64,000 nucleotides of DNA from Candidatus Obscuribacterales bacterium (GTDB lineage: Bacteria; Cyanobacteriota; Vampirovibrionia; Obscuribacterales; Obscuribacteraceae): positions 1 to 64,000 of the forward strand of contig JAKFVU010000077.1 of assembly GCA_021732025.1 (NCBI GenBank), written 5' to 3'. Made by a program: the position numbers and the translations under genes. The notes under the pieces are model-generated. The model was not told where the DNA came from and did not search any database. It saw nothing but the letters and a program-made list of their open reading frames with translations. How positions within the stretch are numbered: the first letter of the stretch is position 1; the number at the start of each line of letters is the position of its first letter. This document shows, piece by piece, positions 1-8,697 of the stretch.

Positions 1-488
1 CCAATCATCAACGGGGCAGAGCTTGGCTCTGCCTTGTGTCCTTGGGGATGGCTAATTATTTCTTTGGCAATGGCATCGACGATAACTTCTAGTGGTGCCT
101 TGCTGTGAAATTGTCGCTCTGACATGGCCGCATTTGACCACATGCCGTCCTCACCAAATCCGGTGGCATAGATTTTGATGTAGCGTGCCCCTTTATGAAT
201 GGTGAATAGCACTGCTTGCTTTTCGAAGGCTGCCCATGAGTTCAAGTGCAGAGCTTCTAAGATCTGCGAACCAGGCTCTAGGTCGCCGTCTGGGGTAGAG
301 ACAACCGCCATTTCGCGGTTCAAGGCTTTGTAAATTTGGCTCTTCCATTGGTCGACTTGGTGCAAGTCGTAAATCAATAGCGGTTCGCCTTCGACAAACA
401 CTCCAGCTTCGGTCTCTGCCACCGTGGGCAGTAGCACGCTCTTGCTTGTCCCAGCTGGGCCGTAGAGATAGACTTTGATCATATTCAT
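1..488 (-). CDS. hypothetical protein, 3' part beyond the window
   Basis: An open frame on the minus strand starts at ATG 488 (or ATG 482) and runs without a stop to the left edge, so at least 162 residues are encoded and the C-terminus is missing. It begins 6 bp after the lysS stop and is probably cotranscribed with it. The N-terminus reads MNMIKVYLYGPAGTSKS. The GPAGTSKS stretch resembles a P-loop, but the usual Gly before Lys-Ser is a Ser, so it may be a degenerate nucleotide-binding loop or only a turn. No family is recognised. Coding is supported by the open frame and by tight packing behind lysS; function is unknown. Confidence 0.65.
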   Translation of the reverse strand, partial: MNMIKVYLYGPAGTSKSVLLPTVAETEAGVFVEGEPLLIYDLHQVDQWKSQIYKALNREMAVVSTPDGDLEPGSQILEALHLNSWAAFEKQAVLFTIHKGARYIKIYATGFGEDGMWSNAAMSERQFHSKAPLEVIVDAIAKEIISHPQGHKAEPSSAPLMI

Positions 489-494
489 AATTTA

Positions 495-2105
495 CTAGCC
501 CTCCTGGCTTGCTGCCACAGCGGCATCTACTTTAGGTTTCGCTTCGGGCTTCGCTTCTGGTTTCCCTTCGGGTTTCCCTTCTGGTTTCATAGTCGGGAAA
601 GCAATGACATCGCGTATTGATGCCGAATCGGTGAGCAGCATGACCAAACGATCGATACCAATACCGATACCCATAGTAGGCGGCATGCCGTATTCCATGG
701 CCATTATAAAATCGAGGTCTAGCGGCATGGCTTCAACATCACCGGCGGCTTTCTTGCGGCCTTGTTCTTCTAGACGAGTTCTTTGATCGTGGGGATCAGT
801 TAACTCTGAATAGCCATTGGCTAATTCGCGACCAAAGACAAAGAGTTCGAAACGCTCTACTTCACCGGGGTTTTCTCTATGTGCTTTCGTTAGTGGTGAT
901 ATTTCTACTGGATAGTCAATGATAAAGGTCGGTTGCATCAAAGTATGCTCGGCCTTGTCTTCAAATATGGCGTTGATGACACCACCCCTGGTGTCTTGTT
1001 TGTCTAGCCTAACCCCGAGCTTAATAGCTGCAGCTTTGGCTTCTTCGAAATCTTTCAGTGTTGAAACATCAAGGCCAGTAGCTTCTTTGATAGCGTCATT
1101 CATGCGCAAACGACGGAATGGTTTGCTAAAGGAAATCGCCTCACCCTGATAGCTGAAGTCTGCTGTTTGTAGAACATTTTCAGCGATGTGGCGCAGCATT
1201 GACTCGGTGAAAGTCATAAGCTCATTGTAATCGCCGTAAGCACAGTACATTTCCATCATGGTGAATTCAGGATTGTGTCGAGTGCTCATGCCTTCATTGC
1301 GGAAGATGCGACCGATTTCATAGACTCTTTCCATGCCGCCAATGATCATGCGTTTTAGGTGAAGTTCAGTGGCTATGCGCAAATAAAGGTCGATGCCTAG
1401 AGTGTTGTGATGAGTGATGAAAGGCCGAGCATCAGCGCCACCGGCTTCGACTTGCAAAGTTGGTGTTTCAACTTCTAGATAGCCGTGGCTGTCAAGAAAA
1501 TTGCGCATATGACGAATCGTGAGGGAGCGCTTGCGCAGATTTTCGCGCACAGCTGGATTCATAATCATGTCGACGTAGCGGTGGCGGTAGCGCGCTTCTA
1601 CATCAGTAAAGCCTTCCCAGCTGTCGGGCAATGGCAAGAGTGATTTCGACAATATTTGCCAGTCGGTAACTTTGACTGAAAGTTCACCTTGCGAGGTGCG
1701 GCGAATGGTACCGGTAGCGCCAATATAGTCGCCTTTGTCAAGGAGCTTTAGTCGGGCCTGTTTTTCTTCACCAAGAAACTCTTTGTGGCAGAAAAGCTGA
1801 ATTTTACCTGAGTCATCGAAGACATCAACGAACATCCAGGTATTGCGGCTATTCATGATGCGGCCACAGACGTGGACAACGTCTTCGGTCTCTATGCCAA
1901 CGGCAAGGTCTTTATATTTTTCTTGTAGTTCGGCAGCCTTGTGGCTGCGCTCATATTTATACGGATATGGATTAATGCCCTGCTCTTTCAAGGCCGTCAA
2001 TTTGTTCAAGCGATCGGTTTTAAGTTTGCTGGCGGCTTCTGCTGCAGCGGCTGCTTTCTTGGCTTGTGCTGCTAGAGCTTTGGGTGACTCGTTATTGCCA
2101 GACAT
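495..2105 (-). CDS. lysS: lysyl-tRNA synthetase, class II
   Basis: This enzyme charges tRNA-Lys with lysine in the cytoplasm using ATP. The 536-residue product has an OB-fold anticodon-binding domain (about residues 65-170) followed by the class II core. Motif 2 is visible as FRNEGMSTRHNPEFT and motif 3 as GIGIGIDRLVMLLTD near the C-terminus, followed by the family-typical RDVIAFPTMKPE. Two additions stand out: an Ala/Lys-rich N-terminal helix of about 35 residues and a C-terminal Lys-Pro-Glu repeat tail. An ATG start at 2105 gives the expected length plus these extensions. The gene diverges from gyrA, and an unknown gene follows 6 bp downstream. The assignment to LysS rather than AspRS or AsnRS rests on overall similarity and is secure. 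Confidence 0.97.
   Translation of the reverse strand: MSGNNESPKALAAQAKKAAAAAEAASKLKTDRLNKLTALKEQGINPYPYKYERSHKAAELQEKYKDLAVGIETEDVVHVCGRIMNSRNTWMFVDVFDDSGKIQLFCHKEFLGEEKQARLKLLDKGDYIGATGTIRRTSQGELSVKVTDWQILSKSLLPLPDSWEGFTDVEARYRHRYVDMIMNPAVRENLRKRSLTIRHMRNFLDSHGYLEVETPTLQVEAGGADARPFITHHNTLGIDLYLRIATELHLKRMIIGGMERVYEIGRIFRNEGMSTRHNPEFTMMEMYCAYGDYNELMTFTESMLRHIAENVLQTADFSYQGEAISFSKPFRRLRMNDAIKEATGLDVSTLKDFEEAKAAAIKLGVRLDKQDTRGGVINAIFEDKAEHTLMQPTFIIDYPVEISPLTKAHRENPGEVERFELFVFGRELANGYSELTDPHDQRTRLEEQGRKKAAGDVEAMPLDLDFIMAMEYGMPPTMGIGIGIDRLVMLLTDSASIRDVIAFPTMKPEGKPEGKPEAKPEAKPKVDAAVAASQEG
537..588 (-). repeat. 12-bp tandem repeat encoding KPEG/KPEA units in the LysS tail
   Basis: Within the 3' end of lysS, four near-identical 12-bp units encode Lys-Pro-Glu-Gly, Lys-Pro-Glu-Gly, Lys-Pro-Glu-Ala and Lys-Pro-Glu-Ala, followed by Lys-Pro-Lys. 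They lie after the catalytic core. Such units can expand or contract by slippage, so the tail length may vary among strains. Confidence 0.8.
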
Positions 2106-2253
2106 CTTGATTTCGTATCCCCGAGAAACTACATATATACGCTTGGTACACTCAGCTCCCTATTTTAGTATTAAGTCGGCCGAGTACCGCTGCAATACTC
2201 TCGAATAGCTCAAATTTGTTACTGAAAGGGGCATCATCAGCGAGCTTGAGCAG

Positions 2254-2262
2254 TGTTATAAT
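2254..2262 (+). promoter_or_regulatory. candidate extended -10 promoter for gyrA
   Basis: TGTTATAAT is a perfect TATAAT hexamer preceded by TG one base upstream (extended -10). A 17-bp spacer places a weak -35 (TCATCA) at 2234-2239. Transcription would begin near 2269, leaving a leader of about 95 nt before the gyrA GTG. The match was found by eye only. Confidence 0.45.
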
Positions 2263-2364
2263 TGGTCCCTGTCAAATTTATAGTGCAGTGATGAAGTGTC
2301 CAATTGCTTGGTATCTTTCTCCTGCGCCTGGCGCAAGGATTCTGTTTTCGTTAAGAGGTAGTTC

Positions 2365-4962
2365 GTGGTGGTTGATTCAACAGGCAATGCGGGCGGTTCT
2401 GGTAATAGTGGTCAGAGAATAGTCTCGGTCGAACTACGCGACGAGATGAAGAAGTCTTTCATTGACTATGCCATGTCGGTTATCGTCAGCCGAGCTATTC
2501 CTGACGTGCGAGACGGTCTAAAGCCAGTTCACAGACGCATTATTTTCGGTATGCACGAGCTCAATCTGGCGCCCAATGAGAAGTTCAAGAAATCGGCTCG
2601 TGTGGTCGGCGATGTTATGGGTAAGTATCACCCTCACGGCGACTCATCAATCTATGAAGCCTTGGTTCGCATGGCGCAACCTTCGGCCAGTAGATATGTT
2701 CTGGTTAATGGTCACGGAAACTTCGGTGACCTAGACAACCCACCGGCTGCCATGCGCTATACCGAGTGTAAGTTGGCTCCTCTTGCCATGGAAACTCTTG
2801 AAGATATCGATGCTGAAACCATTGATATGCGCCCCAACTTCGACGAATCTTTGAAAGAGCCGTCGGTGTTGCCATCACGTGTGCCAATCCTCTTATTGAA
2901 TGGATCTTCTGGTATTGCTGTGGGTATGGCCACCAATATTCCTCCTCATAACTTGACTGAAGTTGTAAACGGCACAATCGCCAAAATTGACAATCCTGAA
3001 CTTACTTCGCGCGAATTGATGCAATGGATCAAGGGCCCCGATTTTCCAGGCGGTGGTTCAATTCTTGGAACCGATGGCATTGTCGAAGCTTTCACTACTG
3101 GTCGCGGCTCAATTCCTACTCGTGGTACTGCCACAATTGAGCAGATTCCAGGCTCAGGTGGCCGTCAGTCGAAGATGGCCATTGTTGTCACTGCACTTCC
3201 TTATATGGTTGGCCCAGAAGCTTTCACCAAGCGTGTGGCTGAGTTGGTGCGCGACGAGAAGCTCACTGGCATTTCAGATGTGAACGATGAAACTGATAGA
3301 TCTGGTATGCGTGTAGTAATCGAGCTGAAGCGCGATGCCAATGCTCAAGTTGTTCTCAACAATGTCTACAAATACACTCAGTTGCAGAGCTCCTTCCCTG
3401 TCAATACCTTGGCTCTGGTTAAGGGCAAACCGGTCACCTTAGAGTTGGCGGCGATGATTCAAGAATTCATCGAACACCGCATCGATGTGATTACAAGACG
3501 AACACGTTACTTCTTGCGCAAAGCTGAAGACCGCGCCCATATTGTTGAAGGCTATCTAAAAGCAATCAAGAATATCGACGAAGTCATTCGTTTGATTCGC
3601 GCTTCTGAAACAACAGAAAGTGCTCGTGCCGAATTGATGGCTAAGTTCGATCTGACTGAGCCGCAAGCAAATGCCATTCTTGAAATGCAATTGCGTCGTC
3701 TAACCGGATTGGAACGCGGCAAGTTAGAAAAAGAACTAGCCGAGCTTTTGGCTAAAATTGCTGACTACAAAGATATTCTTGCTAACCGCAAACGTATTGA
3801 TGAAATCATCAAACAAGAGTTGAGCGAAATTCGCGACAACTTTAAAGATGCTAACGGTCACAAAGATGAGCGCCGCACCATCATCGAATCGAGTGGATCT
3901 GACACTGAAATCACAGCTAAAGATCTAACACCAAACGAACCGATGGCTGTGTTTATCACTAAGCAAGACTACATCAAGCGTATTTCGCTCGATAGCTTCC
4001 GCAGGCAGCGCCGCAATACCCGCGGTGTAACCGGCGTGAAGACTCGTGATGAAGATGACTTGCAGCACTTCTTTGCTGCCAACATGCACGATAGATTATT
4101 GGTCTTCACCAACCGTGGTCAAATATTCCCACTCGAAGTTATGGATCTTCCTGAAGGTGGTCGCACCGCTCGTGGTCTAGCTCTGGTCAACTTGTTGCAA
4201 TTGCGTCCTGAAGAAACGGTCACCACCGTTATTCCTGTATCGAGCTTTGATCCCGACAGCTACTTGATCATGCTCACTCATCAGGCCTACATCAAGAAAG
4301 TGCAAATGTCAGAATTTGCCAACATCAGAAAAACAGGCATCATTGCTATCACCCTAAATGATGGTGATGAACTTGGTTGGGTAAGACCATCGGCTGGTAA
4401 GAGCGACATTATCATCGGTACTGGTGATGGTATGTGTATTCGCTACAGTGAAGAAGAATTGAGACCACTAGGCCGCTCGGCTCGCGGTGTGCGCGCCATT
4501 ACCTTGCGTGAAGGCGATCGTATTGTCGGCTTCGATGCCCTAGAGACCTTCGATGATACTTACTTGTTAGTGGTCACGAATGACGGCTTCGGCAAACGCA
4601 TCAGGCTAGAAGAGTTCAGACAGCAAGGCCGCGGTGGTATTGGTTTGATTGGTACCAAGTTCAAGAATGCTAGCTCAAGACTAGCAAGCTTGCGTGTAGT
4701 CAGACCGGGCGATGAGATGATCATTGCCACTGCCAATGGTGTTGTTGTTAGACAGCAAGCCGATGCAATCAGCATTCAAGGCCGCATGGCTACTGGCGTT
4801 AAGATGCAACAAGTGGGTGAGGACGATATGGTAGTTTCTGTTACCCCAGTGGTGGCAGCGATTGAACCAGCTGGTGATTCTGGCAGCGACAACGGCAGTG
4901 ACAATGACGCTGATGATGCCGAGGATGATGGCAAAGCCGAGACCAAGCCAGAAACAAAATAG
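2365..4962 (+). CDS. gyrA: DNA gyrase subunit A
   Basis: The breakage-reunion subunit of type IIA topoisomerase, partner of GyrB. Its 865 residues compare with 875 in E. coli. The active-site tyrosine is Tyr132 in AAMRYTE. The quinolone region reads [12 protein letters not shown] with Ser94 and Glu98, a sensitive-type sequence. The six-bladed C-terminal domain starts near residue 540. At the usual GyrA-box position the sequence is QRRNTRG (548-554) instead of QRRGGKG, and a second box-like QGRGGIG lies near 754-760. The tail after about residue 835 is rich in Asp and Lys. GTG at 2365 is chosen because GAGG (2355-2358) stands 6 nt upstream; GTG 2368 is possible. ParC is the alternative, but the overall length and blade sequence favour GyrA. 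A strong terminator follows. Confidence 0.93.
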   Translation: MVVDSTGNAGGSGNSGQRIVSVELRDEMKKSFIDYAMSVIVSRAIPDVRDGLKPVHRRIIFGMHELNLAPNEKFKKSARVVGDVMGKYHPHGDSSIYEALVRMAQPSASRYVLVNGHGNFGDLDNPPAAMRYTECKLAPLAMETLEDIDAETIDMRPNFDESLKEPSVLPSRVPILLLNGSSGIAVGMATNIPPHNLTEVVNGTIAKIDNPELTSRELMQWIKGPDFPGGGSILGTDGIVEAFTTGRGSIPTRGTATIEQIPGSGGRQSKMAIVVTALPYMVGPEAFTKRVAELVRDEKLTGISDVNDETDRSGMRVVIELKRDANAQVVLNNVYKYTQLQSSFPVNTLALVKGKPVTLELAAMIQEFIEHRIDVITRRTRYFLRKAEDRAHIVEGYLKAIKNIDEVIRLIRASETTESARAELMAKFDLTEPQANAILEMQLRRLTGLERGKLEKELAELLAKIADYKDILANRKRIDEIIKQELSEIRDNFKDANGHKDERRTIIESSGSDTEITAKDLTPNEPMAVFITKQDYIKRISLDSFRRQRRNTRGVTGVKTRDEDDLQHFFAANMHDRLLVFTNRGQIFPLEVMDLPEGGRTARGLALVNLLQLRPEETVTTVIPVSSFDPDSYLIMLTHQAYIKKVQMSEFANIRKTGIIAITLNDGDELGWVRPSAGKSDIIIGTGDGMCIRYSEEELRPLGRSARGVRAITLREGDRIVGFDALETFDDTYLLVVTNDGFGKRIRLEEFRQQGRGGIGLIGTKFKNASSRLASLRVVRPGDEMIIATANGVVVRQQADAISIQGRMATGVKMQQVGEDDMVVSVTPVVAAIEPAGDSGSDNGSDNDADDAEDDGKAETKPETK

Positions 4963-4990
4963 TTCAAGATCAACAAGTCAGCTTAAGAAA

Positions 4991-5020
4991 AAAACGCTCA
5001 GAAGAAATTCTGAGCGTTTT
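4991..5020. terminator. intrinsic terminator after gyrA, probably bidirectional
   Basis: A perfect 13-bp stem (AAAACGCTCAGAA with TTCTGAGCGTTTT) closes a GAAA tetraloop. T-rich sequence follows on the plus strand, and a run of A precedes it, so it can also end the minus-strand gene at 5045. Confidence 0.9.
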
Positions 5021-5044
5021 GCTTTTAGAGTTTGAATATTCAGA

Positions 5045-5329
5045 TCAAGACAGTAGATCTAGACATTGATCGACTGATTGACCGGTTTGCTTGCACTTCG
5101 ACAAACACCAGTTAATCGACATTTGCCGAGCTAGGGCCAGGGTGCCTTCTGAGGTAGCACGACCGCTAAAACATTTGCCGAGCAGTCTCTCTAGCTCTTG
5201 CTGATAGTCTTTAAGATTGGTTGGCAGACTCAAGACAAAGTTTCCGTCTTCAGCCACGGACAATAGTTCTTCTATGCCGTTTGAAGAAGCGGCAGAAAAA
5301 GAGGTGTAGCGGGTTTGCAATGTATTCAT
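5045..5329 (-). CDS. small hypothetical protein, 94 aa
   Basis: I do not recognise this protein. ATG 5329 is preferred over ATG 5374 because an AGGTGA ribosome-binding site lies 5 to 6 nt upstream, whereas the upstream ATG has none. The product starts MNTLQTRYTSFSAAS. It is soluble and mildly helical, with two cysteines close together near the C-terminus (WCLSKCK) and a third (QCLDLL) 11 residues on. No signal peptide or membrane segment is seen. It converges with gyrA across the shared terminator. Confidence 0.65.
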   Translation of the reverse strand: MNTLQTRYTSFSAASSNGIEELLSVAEDGNFVLSLPTNLKDYQQELERLLGKCFSGRATSEGTLALARQMSINWCLSKCKQTGQSVDQCLDLLS

Positions 5330-5753
5330 GATGGTCACCTGGTCTTTACAATGGTTGGCGAAGCGAATCGCCATCGAGGTAATTCTTTCGGGCGTTTCCC
5401 TTAGACATACCTAAACTATATGCTAGTTATCATAACGTTACGACATGTTTTTTTACAAGCCGTAAAACCCGCAATATAGCGGCTTTTTTTCGGGCTTAAG
5501 TGGGACTTCCCCCTGAAAACCGGTCAAAAGAAGTCATATCCCCTAGTGTGATAGGGGAAAGCCTTATTTTCGCTGCAACTCCGTCACAATTGAAGCTGTA
5601 AATTGCCTTTACAAAACTATGCAATTTGCTTTTTCACTTTTGCCTGATGGTCGAAAGGCTAACCAGACTGGCCTTAAACCATATCTCTTGATGATTAAGA
5701 CCTCTTGACAACGGGTATGTATCTAGTTCATAGAGGCGTACGGAGCAGAATCA
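5330..5753. other. 424-bp intergenic region between divergent genes
   Basis: No gene is visible. It holds a weak hairpin with a T-run (AAGCCG at 5457-5462 pairing with CGGCTT at 5480-5485, then TTTTT) and a perfect dyad at 5539-5558. Leaders for both flanking genes must lie here. No promoter is clear enough to call. Confidence 0.6.
5539..5558. repeat. inverted repeat TCCCCTA-N6-TAGGGGA
   Basis: Perfect 7-bp arms flank a 6-nt centre. It lies about 195 bp before the LRV-protein gene in an otherwise empty region. It could be an operator or an RNA hairpin; there is no T-run, so it is not an intrinsic terminator. Confidence 0.6.
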
Positions 5754-6245
5754 ATGCGGAAAGAGAAGCAATCGCTGATAACCAACCATGGAGCTGAAGC
5801 TAAGAGCGAGGCTGATGGCGAGATTTTGCAAGTGCGGCGGGTGGTGGCCGGCAATCCAAATACACCGAAGCAAGTATTAGAGCGCTTAGCTGAAGACAAA
5901 TCAGAAGCTATTCGTCGGGCCGTTGCCGAGAATCCTAGAACTCCAGTCGATATTCTCAAGAAGCTCGTTTTTGACACTGACTATGAAGTGCGTTTGGCTG
6001 TAGCAGAGAATGCTAATACCCCGGCCGACTGTCTTGCTCTCTTAGCCAGTGATGACAGTGCCGATGTTCGCTATGGTGTCGCTGAAAGCCCCCACATGCC
6101 TGAGCAAATACTGATTGATTTGGCTCATGACGACAACCCTTATATAAGGTGTCGAGCACTAAAGACACTGCAAATGATGGCTCCCGATTTACAAGCAAGG
6201 CTGAAGTTGCTGTTAACACCACCCGAACAGCAATTCGGAATTTGA
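5754..6245 (+). CDS. leucine-rich-repeat-variant (LRV) repeat protein
   Basis: The 163-residue product consists almost wholly of four to five tandem helical repeats of about 26 residues with the pattern V-R-x-x-V-A-x-N-x-x-T-P-x-x-x-L-x-x-L-A-x-D, typical of LRV repeats (named from an Azotobacter protein). Such alpha-alpha solenoids usually mediate protein-protein contact. There is no signal peptide or iron-sulfur cysteine cluster. The start at 5754 has GGAG about 9 nt upstream. A paralogous repeat protein is at 39436-40995. The gene stands alone, ending in a shared terminator that faces the response regulator. The partner is unknown. Confidence 0.8.
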   Translation: MRKEKQSLITNHGAEAKSEADGEILQVRRVVAGNPNTPKQVLERLAEDKSEAIRRAVAENPRTPVDILKKLVFDTDYEVRLAVAENANTPADCLALLASDDSADVRYGVAESPHMPEQILIDLAHDDNPYIRCRALKTLQMMAPDLQARLKLLLTPPEQQFGI

Positions 6246-6259
6246 GCTATAAGCAACAA

Positions 6260-6286
6260 AAAAGACCGGTGATTGACCGGTCTTTT
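6260..6286. terminator. bidirectional intrinsic terminator
   Basis: A perfect 11-bp stem (AAAAGACCGGT with ACCGGTCTTTT) has the loop GATTG. It lies between the convergent LRV gene and the response regulator and serves both. Confidence 0.9.
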
Positions 6287-6317
6287 CTATTACTGATTTT
6301 TTCGTATCTAGCGCTTA

Positions 6318-6992
6318 TTAGCGTGAAGGTTCTTCTTCTCTCAAGACGTAACCTTCGCCTCTTACGGTCTGAATTAGACGTTTAGATGTGGCGTCTTCTA
6401 ACTTAGAGCGCAAGTAACGGATATACACTTCAATAACGTTTGATTCGCCGATAAAGTCATAGCCCCAAACTTTGTCGAAAATAAATTCGCGGGAGAGAAC
6501 TTGTTCTGGATACTGCATGAACAGTCTCAATAGATCAAATTCTTTCGCTCTAAGATCAAGCTGGCGCTCGCCTCTCTTTACGACACGATTAAGCTGGTCC
6601 ATCCACAGATCGGCATATGTAAGAATGCCTTCTGCTGGTTTTCTCCGCATTACAGCTCTAATTCTGGCTAACAGCTCTTCGGTAGCAAACGGCTTAGTCA
6701 AATAGTCATCAGCGCCACTATCTAGGCCGCTAACGCGGTCTTGAACGCCATCTTTGGCGGTGAGCATAATCACTGGAACTTTCGACATAGCGCGTAAGCG
6801 CTTGCAAACTTCAATGCCATCGAGACCAGGCAACATCACGTCCAAAAGAACCAGTTCAGGCTGGTCTTTCTTGAAAAGATCAAGACCTTGATTGCCATCG
6901 TGAGCCACGGAAACTTGATAACCTTCATAGCCGAGCTCAAGTTCGATGAGACGCGCGATATTTACGTCGTCTTCAATGATCAGGATTTTCAA
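6318..6992 (-). CDS. OmpR/PhoB-family response regulator
   Basis: A two-component transcription factor. The receiver domain (residues 1-115) shows the acidic pair Glu7-Asp8-Asp9, phosphoacceptor Asp51 (LLDVMLPG), Thr78 and Lys100 (LTKPF). The C-terminal winged helix (about 125-220) shows REFIFDKVWG and the IYIRYLR-type recognition helix as EVYIRYLRSKLE. A TTG start at 6992 gives the canonical MKILIIEDD N-terminus and has AGGT about 8 nt upstream; the longer frame from GTG 7019 has no such support. No histidine kinase gene is adjacent, so it is an orphan in this window. A 14-bp palindrome just upstream could be its operator. Confidence 0.9.
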   Translation of the reverse strand: MKILIIEDDVNIARLIELELGYEGYQVSVAHDGNQGLDLFKKDQPELVLLDVMLPGLDGIEVCKRLRAMSKVPVIMLTAKDGVQDRVSGLDSGADDYLTKPFATEELLARIRAVMRRKPAEGILTYADLWMDQLNRVVKRGERQLDLRAKEFDLLRLFMQYPEQVLSREFIFDKVWGYDFIGESNVIEVYIRYLRSKLEDATSKRLIQTVRGEGYVLREEEPSR

Positions 6993-7019
6993 AGGACATA
7001 CCTCGCATGCATTCGTCAC

Positions 7020-7033
7020 GGTTAATATTAACC
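7020..7033. promoter_or_regulatory. perfect palindrome, candidate operator
   Basis: GGTTAATATTAACC is a 14-bp perfect palindrome. It lies between the divergent starts of the response regulator (TTG 6992) and the membrane TPR gene (ATG 7044), within 30 bp of each. Autoregulation is an inference. Confidence 0.5.
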
Positions 7034-7043
7034 CTTGTTCAAT

Positions 7044-8684
7044 ATGTCATGGTCTAATGTTTTTGTCCAACTTTTTAGATTCGTTACATGCAACGTTCAA
7101 AGCCAAGCAGGGTCTGACATAGACAGCACGAAGCCAACTCTTTATCCCTTTGATTCTCAAGCGCTGACACAACTGGCGGTGGGTTCGTCTGTATTTATTG
7201 CCTTTGTATTGGCAATCACAGATGTCATTCCTCTTATACCGAATGCAACTTCAGTTATCGGTCTGGTTTTGCGCGTGGTGGGCGACTGGATTATTGTGGC
7301 CGTCATATGGTTTTTGGGATTTTTGGCCATTACCCAAACGCTCAAATTTATCAGCCGTGGCGTATGGATAAGCGAAAAAGGCATCAAACTTTCGCGCTTT
7401 GACCGGGTGGTGCCATGGACATCGATAAGGGCCGTGGCCGTCGAGCCCAATTTTTTCTTCACTAAGTTGTTTGGGCTCAAGCACACAGCTAGACGTCTTA
7501 CTATTCTTTTTCATTTTGAAGTTAAGAACAAACTACTTTCTAGTTTGCTTTTTCCTAATTACATCCCATCCTTTTTCTTTAGCAAAGCAACTTTCGATCA
7601 ACTGGTGAAAGATGTCTTTGCCAAAAGTGGTGCCCTACCCAATAGAACATTGCCAGATGATTTGCCATATGAGTACGCAGTTGTCGCAGCTGCTGCTTCT
7701 GCAGATGCATTTGAAATTGAAAATTGGAAGCATTTGCGCAAAACCTACGGCTGGTTGAACAAGCAAAAAATTCTTGTCACTGGCGTAATTTTAGTTAGCC
7801 TAGTCGTCTTTCTCGGTCGTAAGGCTATGGTTTACTATTGCTTTAACAGTGCAGGGAAAGCGGCAGCTGAAGCCAATTTTGAATTGGCTCGCGATTATTA
7901 TCAGTGGTCAGTCAAATTAGAACCAATGTTCGCTGCTGGCTGGAATGGCCTGGGGCAAGCCGAGTTTAGATTGGCAGAACAACGACGAGCCGACTTTAGT
8001 ACAGCTGTGCGCGATTGGCGCCGGGCAATATTTCTCAAGCTAGATTATGTTGAACCCCGGCTAAATATCGTGCGCGTTTGTCTCTATCGACGTGATTATG
8101 CCGAGGCTAGTCGCTTATTAGAGCACGCCCTCAAATTGGCACCATATGATGGTTTAGCCTTGTTGGAAAAAGCAGAATTAGATTTGGCTTTAGGTCAGTA
8201 CAGCCAAGCACAGAAAGATGCCAGGCTGCTGCTCAGCCAAGGTGTAAATGCAAGTCAAAATCCTGAATATGTCTTCAAAGCTAGATGTCTTCTAGCTCAG
8301 GCCAAATTAGCCCAAGGCGATGCTCTTGCTGCCCAGAAAGAAATTGAACAGTATTCATCAGAGCCGCAGTCATTCACTAAAGGTGAAGACGTCACTTATT
8401 TACTTATGACACGGGCGCAGATTCTTTTGGCTCTAAATCAATTAGAAGCGGCTGAGAGTCATATTCGCTTAGCTGTTCGTCGTCAACCATACAATCAAGA
8501 AGTGTTAGTGCAAGCTGCTTTGATCAGCCTTGCGCGCCATCAATTAGCCGATTGCAAATTTTTCTTAGAACGCGCCAAAGTCGTTAATTCAGCCCAGGCC
8601 GCCAACTCAAATACTAACCCCTGGTTGGCCACCATTGCTAGTCGCTTGGCGGCGGCGCAAGTAAAAGATGAGAAAGCTAGGTAA
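7044..8684 (+). CDS. membrane-anchored TPR protein with PH-like module
   Basis: A 546-residue inner-membrane protein. Two membrane segments (about 43-65 and 70-98) are followed by a cytoplasmic beta-rich module (about 105-195) that resembles bacterial PH-like domains and contains VPWTSI. A third membrane segment spans about 243-262, and TPR repeats fill about 270-546, with typical small-large-aromatic spacing (A-G-W-N-G-L-G-Q-A). The same two-helix plus PW[TS]SI module precedes the kinase domains encoded at 25236 and 26741. The start is uncertain: ATG 7044 lacks a clear ribosome-binding site, and TTG 7035 is the alternative. It leads a probable operon with the Gly-Gly protein (13-bp gap) and the DUF4132 protein. 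It probably serves as a membrane scaffold. Confidence 0.8.
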   Translation: MSWSNVFVQLFRFVTCNVQSQAGSDIDSTKPTLYPFDSQALTQLAVGSSVFIAFVLAITDVIPLIPNATSVIGLVLRVVGDWIIVAVIWFLGFLAITQTLKFISRGVWISEKGIKLSRFDRVVPWTSIRAVAVEPNFFFTKLFGLKHTARRLTILFHFEVKNKLLSSLLFPNYIPSFFFSKATFDQLVKDVFAKSGALPNRTLPDDLPYEYAVVAAAASADAFEIENWKHLRKTYGWLNKQKILVTGVILVSLVVFLGRKAMVYYCFNSAGKAAAEANFELARDYYQWSVKLEPMFAAGWNGLGQAEFRLAEQRRADFSTAVRDWRRAIFLKLDYVEPRLNIVRVCLYRRDYAEASRLLEHALKLAPYDGLALLEKAELDLALGQYSQAQKDARLLLSQGVNASQNPEYVFKARCLLAQAKLAQGDALAAQKEIEQYSSEPQSFTKGEDVTYLLMTRAQILLALNQLEAAESHIRLAVRRQPYNQEVLVQAALISLARHQLADCKFFLERAKVVNSAQAANSNTNPWLATIASRLAAAQVKDEKAR

Positions 8685-8697
8685 GAAGGAGTGATCG

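Noticed and set aside
5457-5490. Hairpin with T-run read as a terminator
   Set aside because: The stem is only 6 bp with a 17-nt loop and no gene ends just upstream on the plus strand; kept only as a note on the intergenic region.
6993-7019. Upstream GTG start of the response regulator
   Set aside because: The TTG at 6992 gives the canonical MKILIIEDD start with a ribosome-binding site, so the extra nine residues were dropped.
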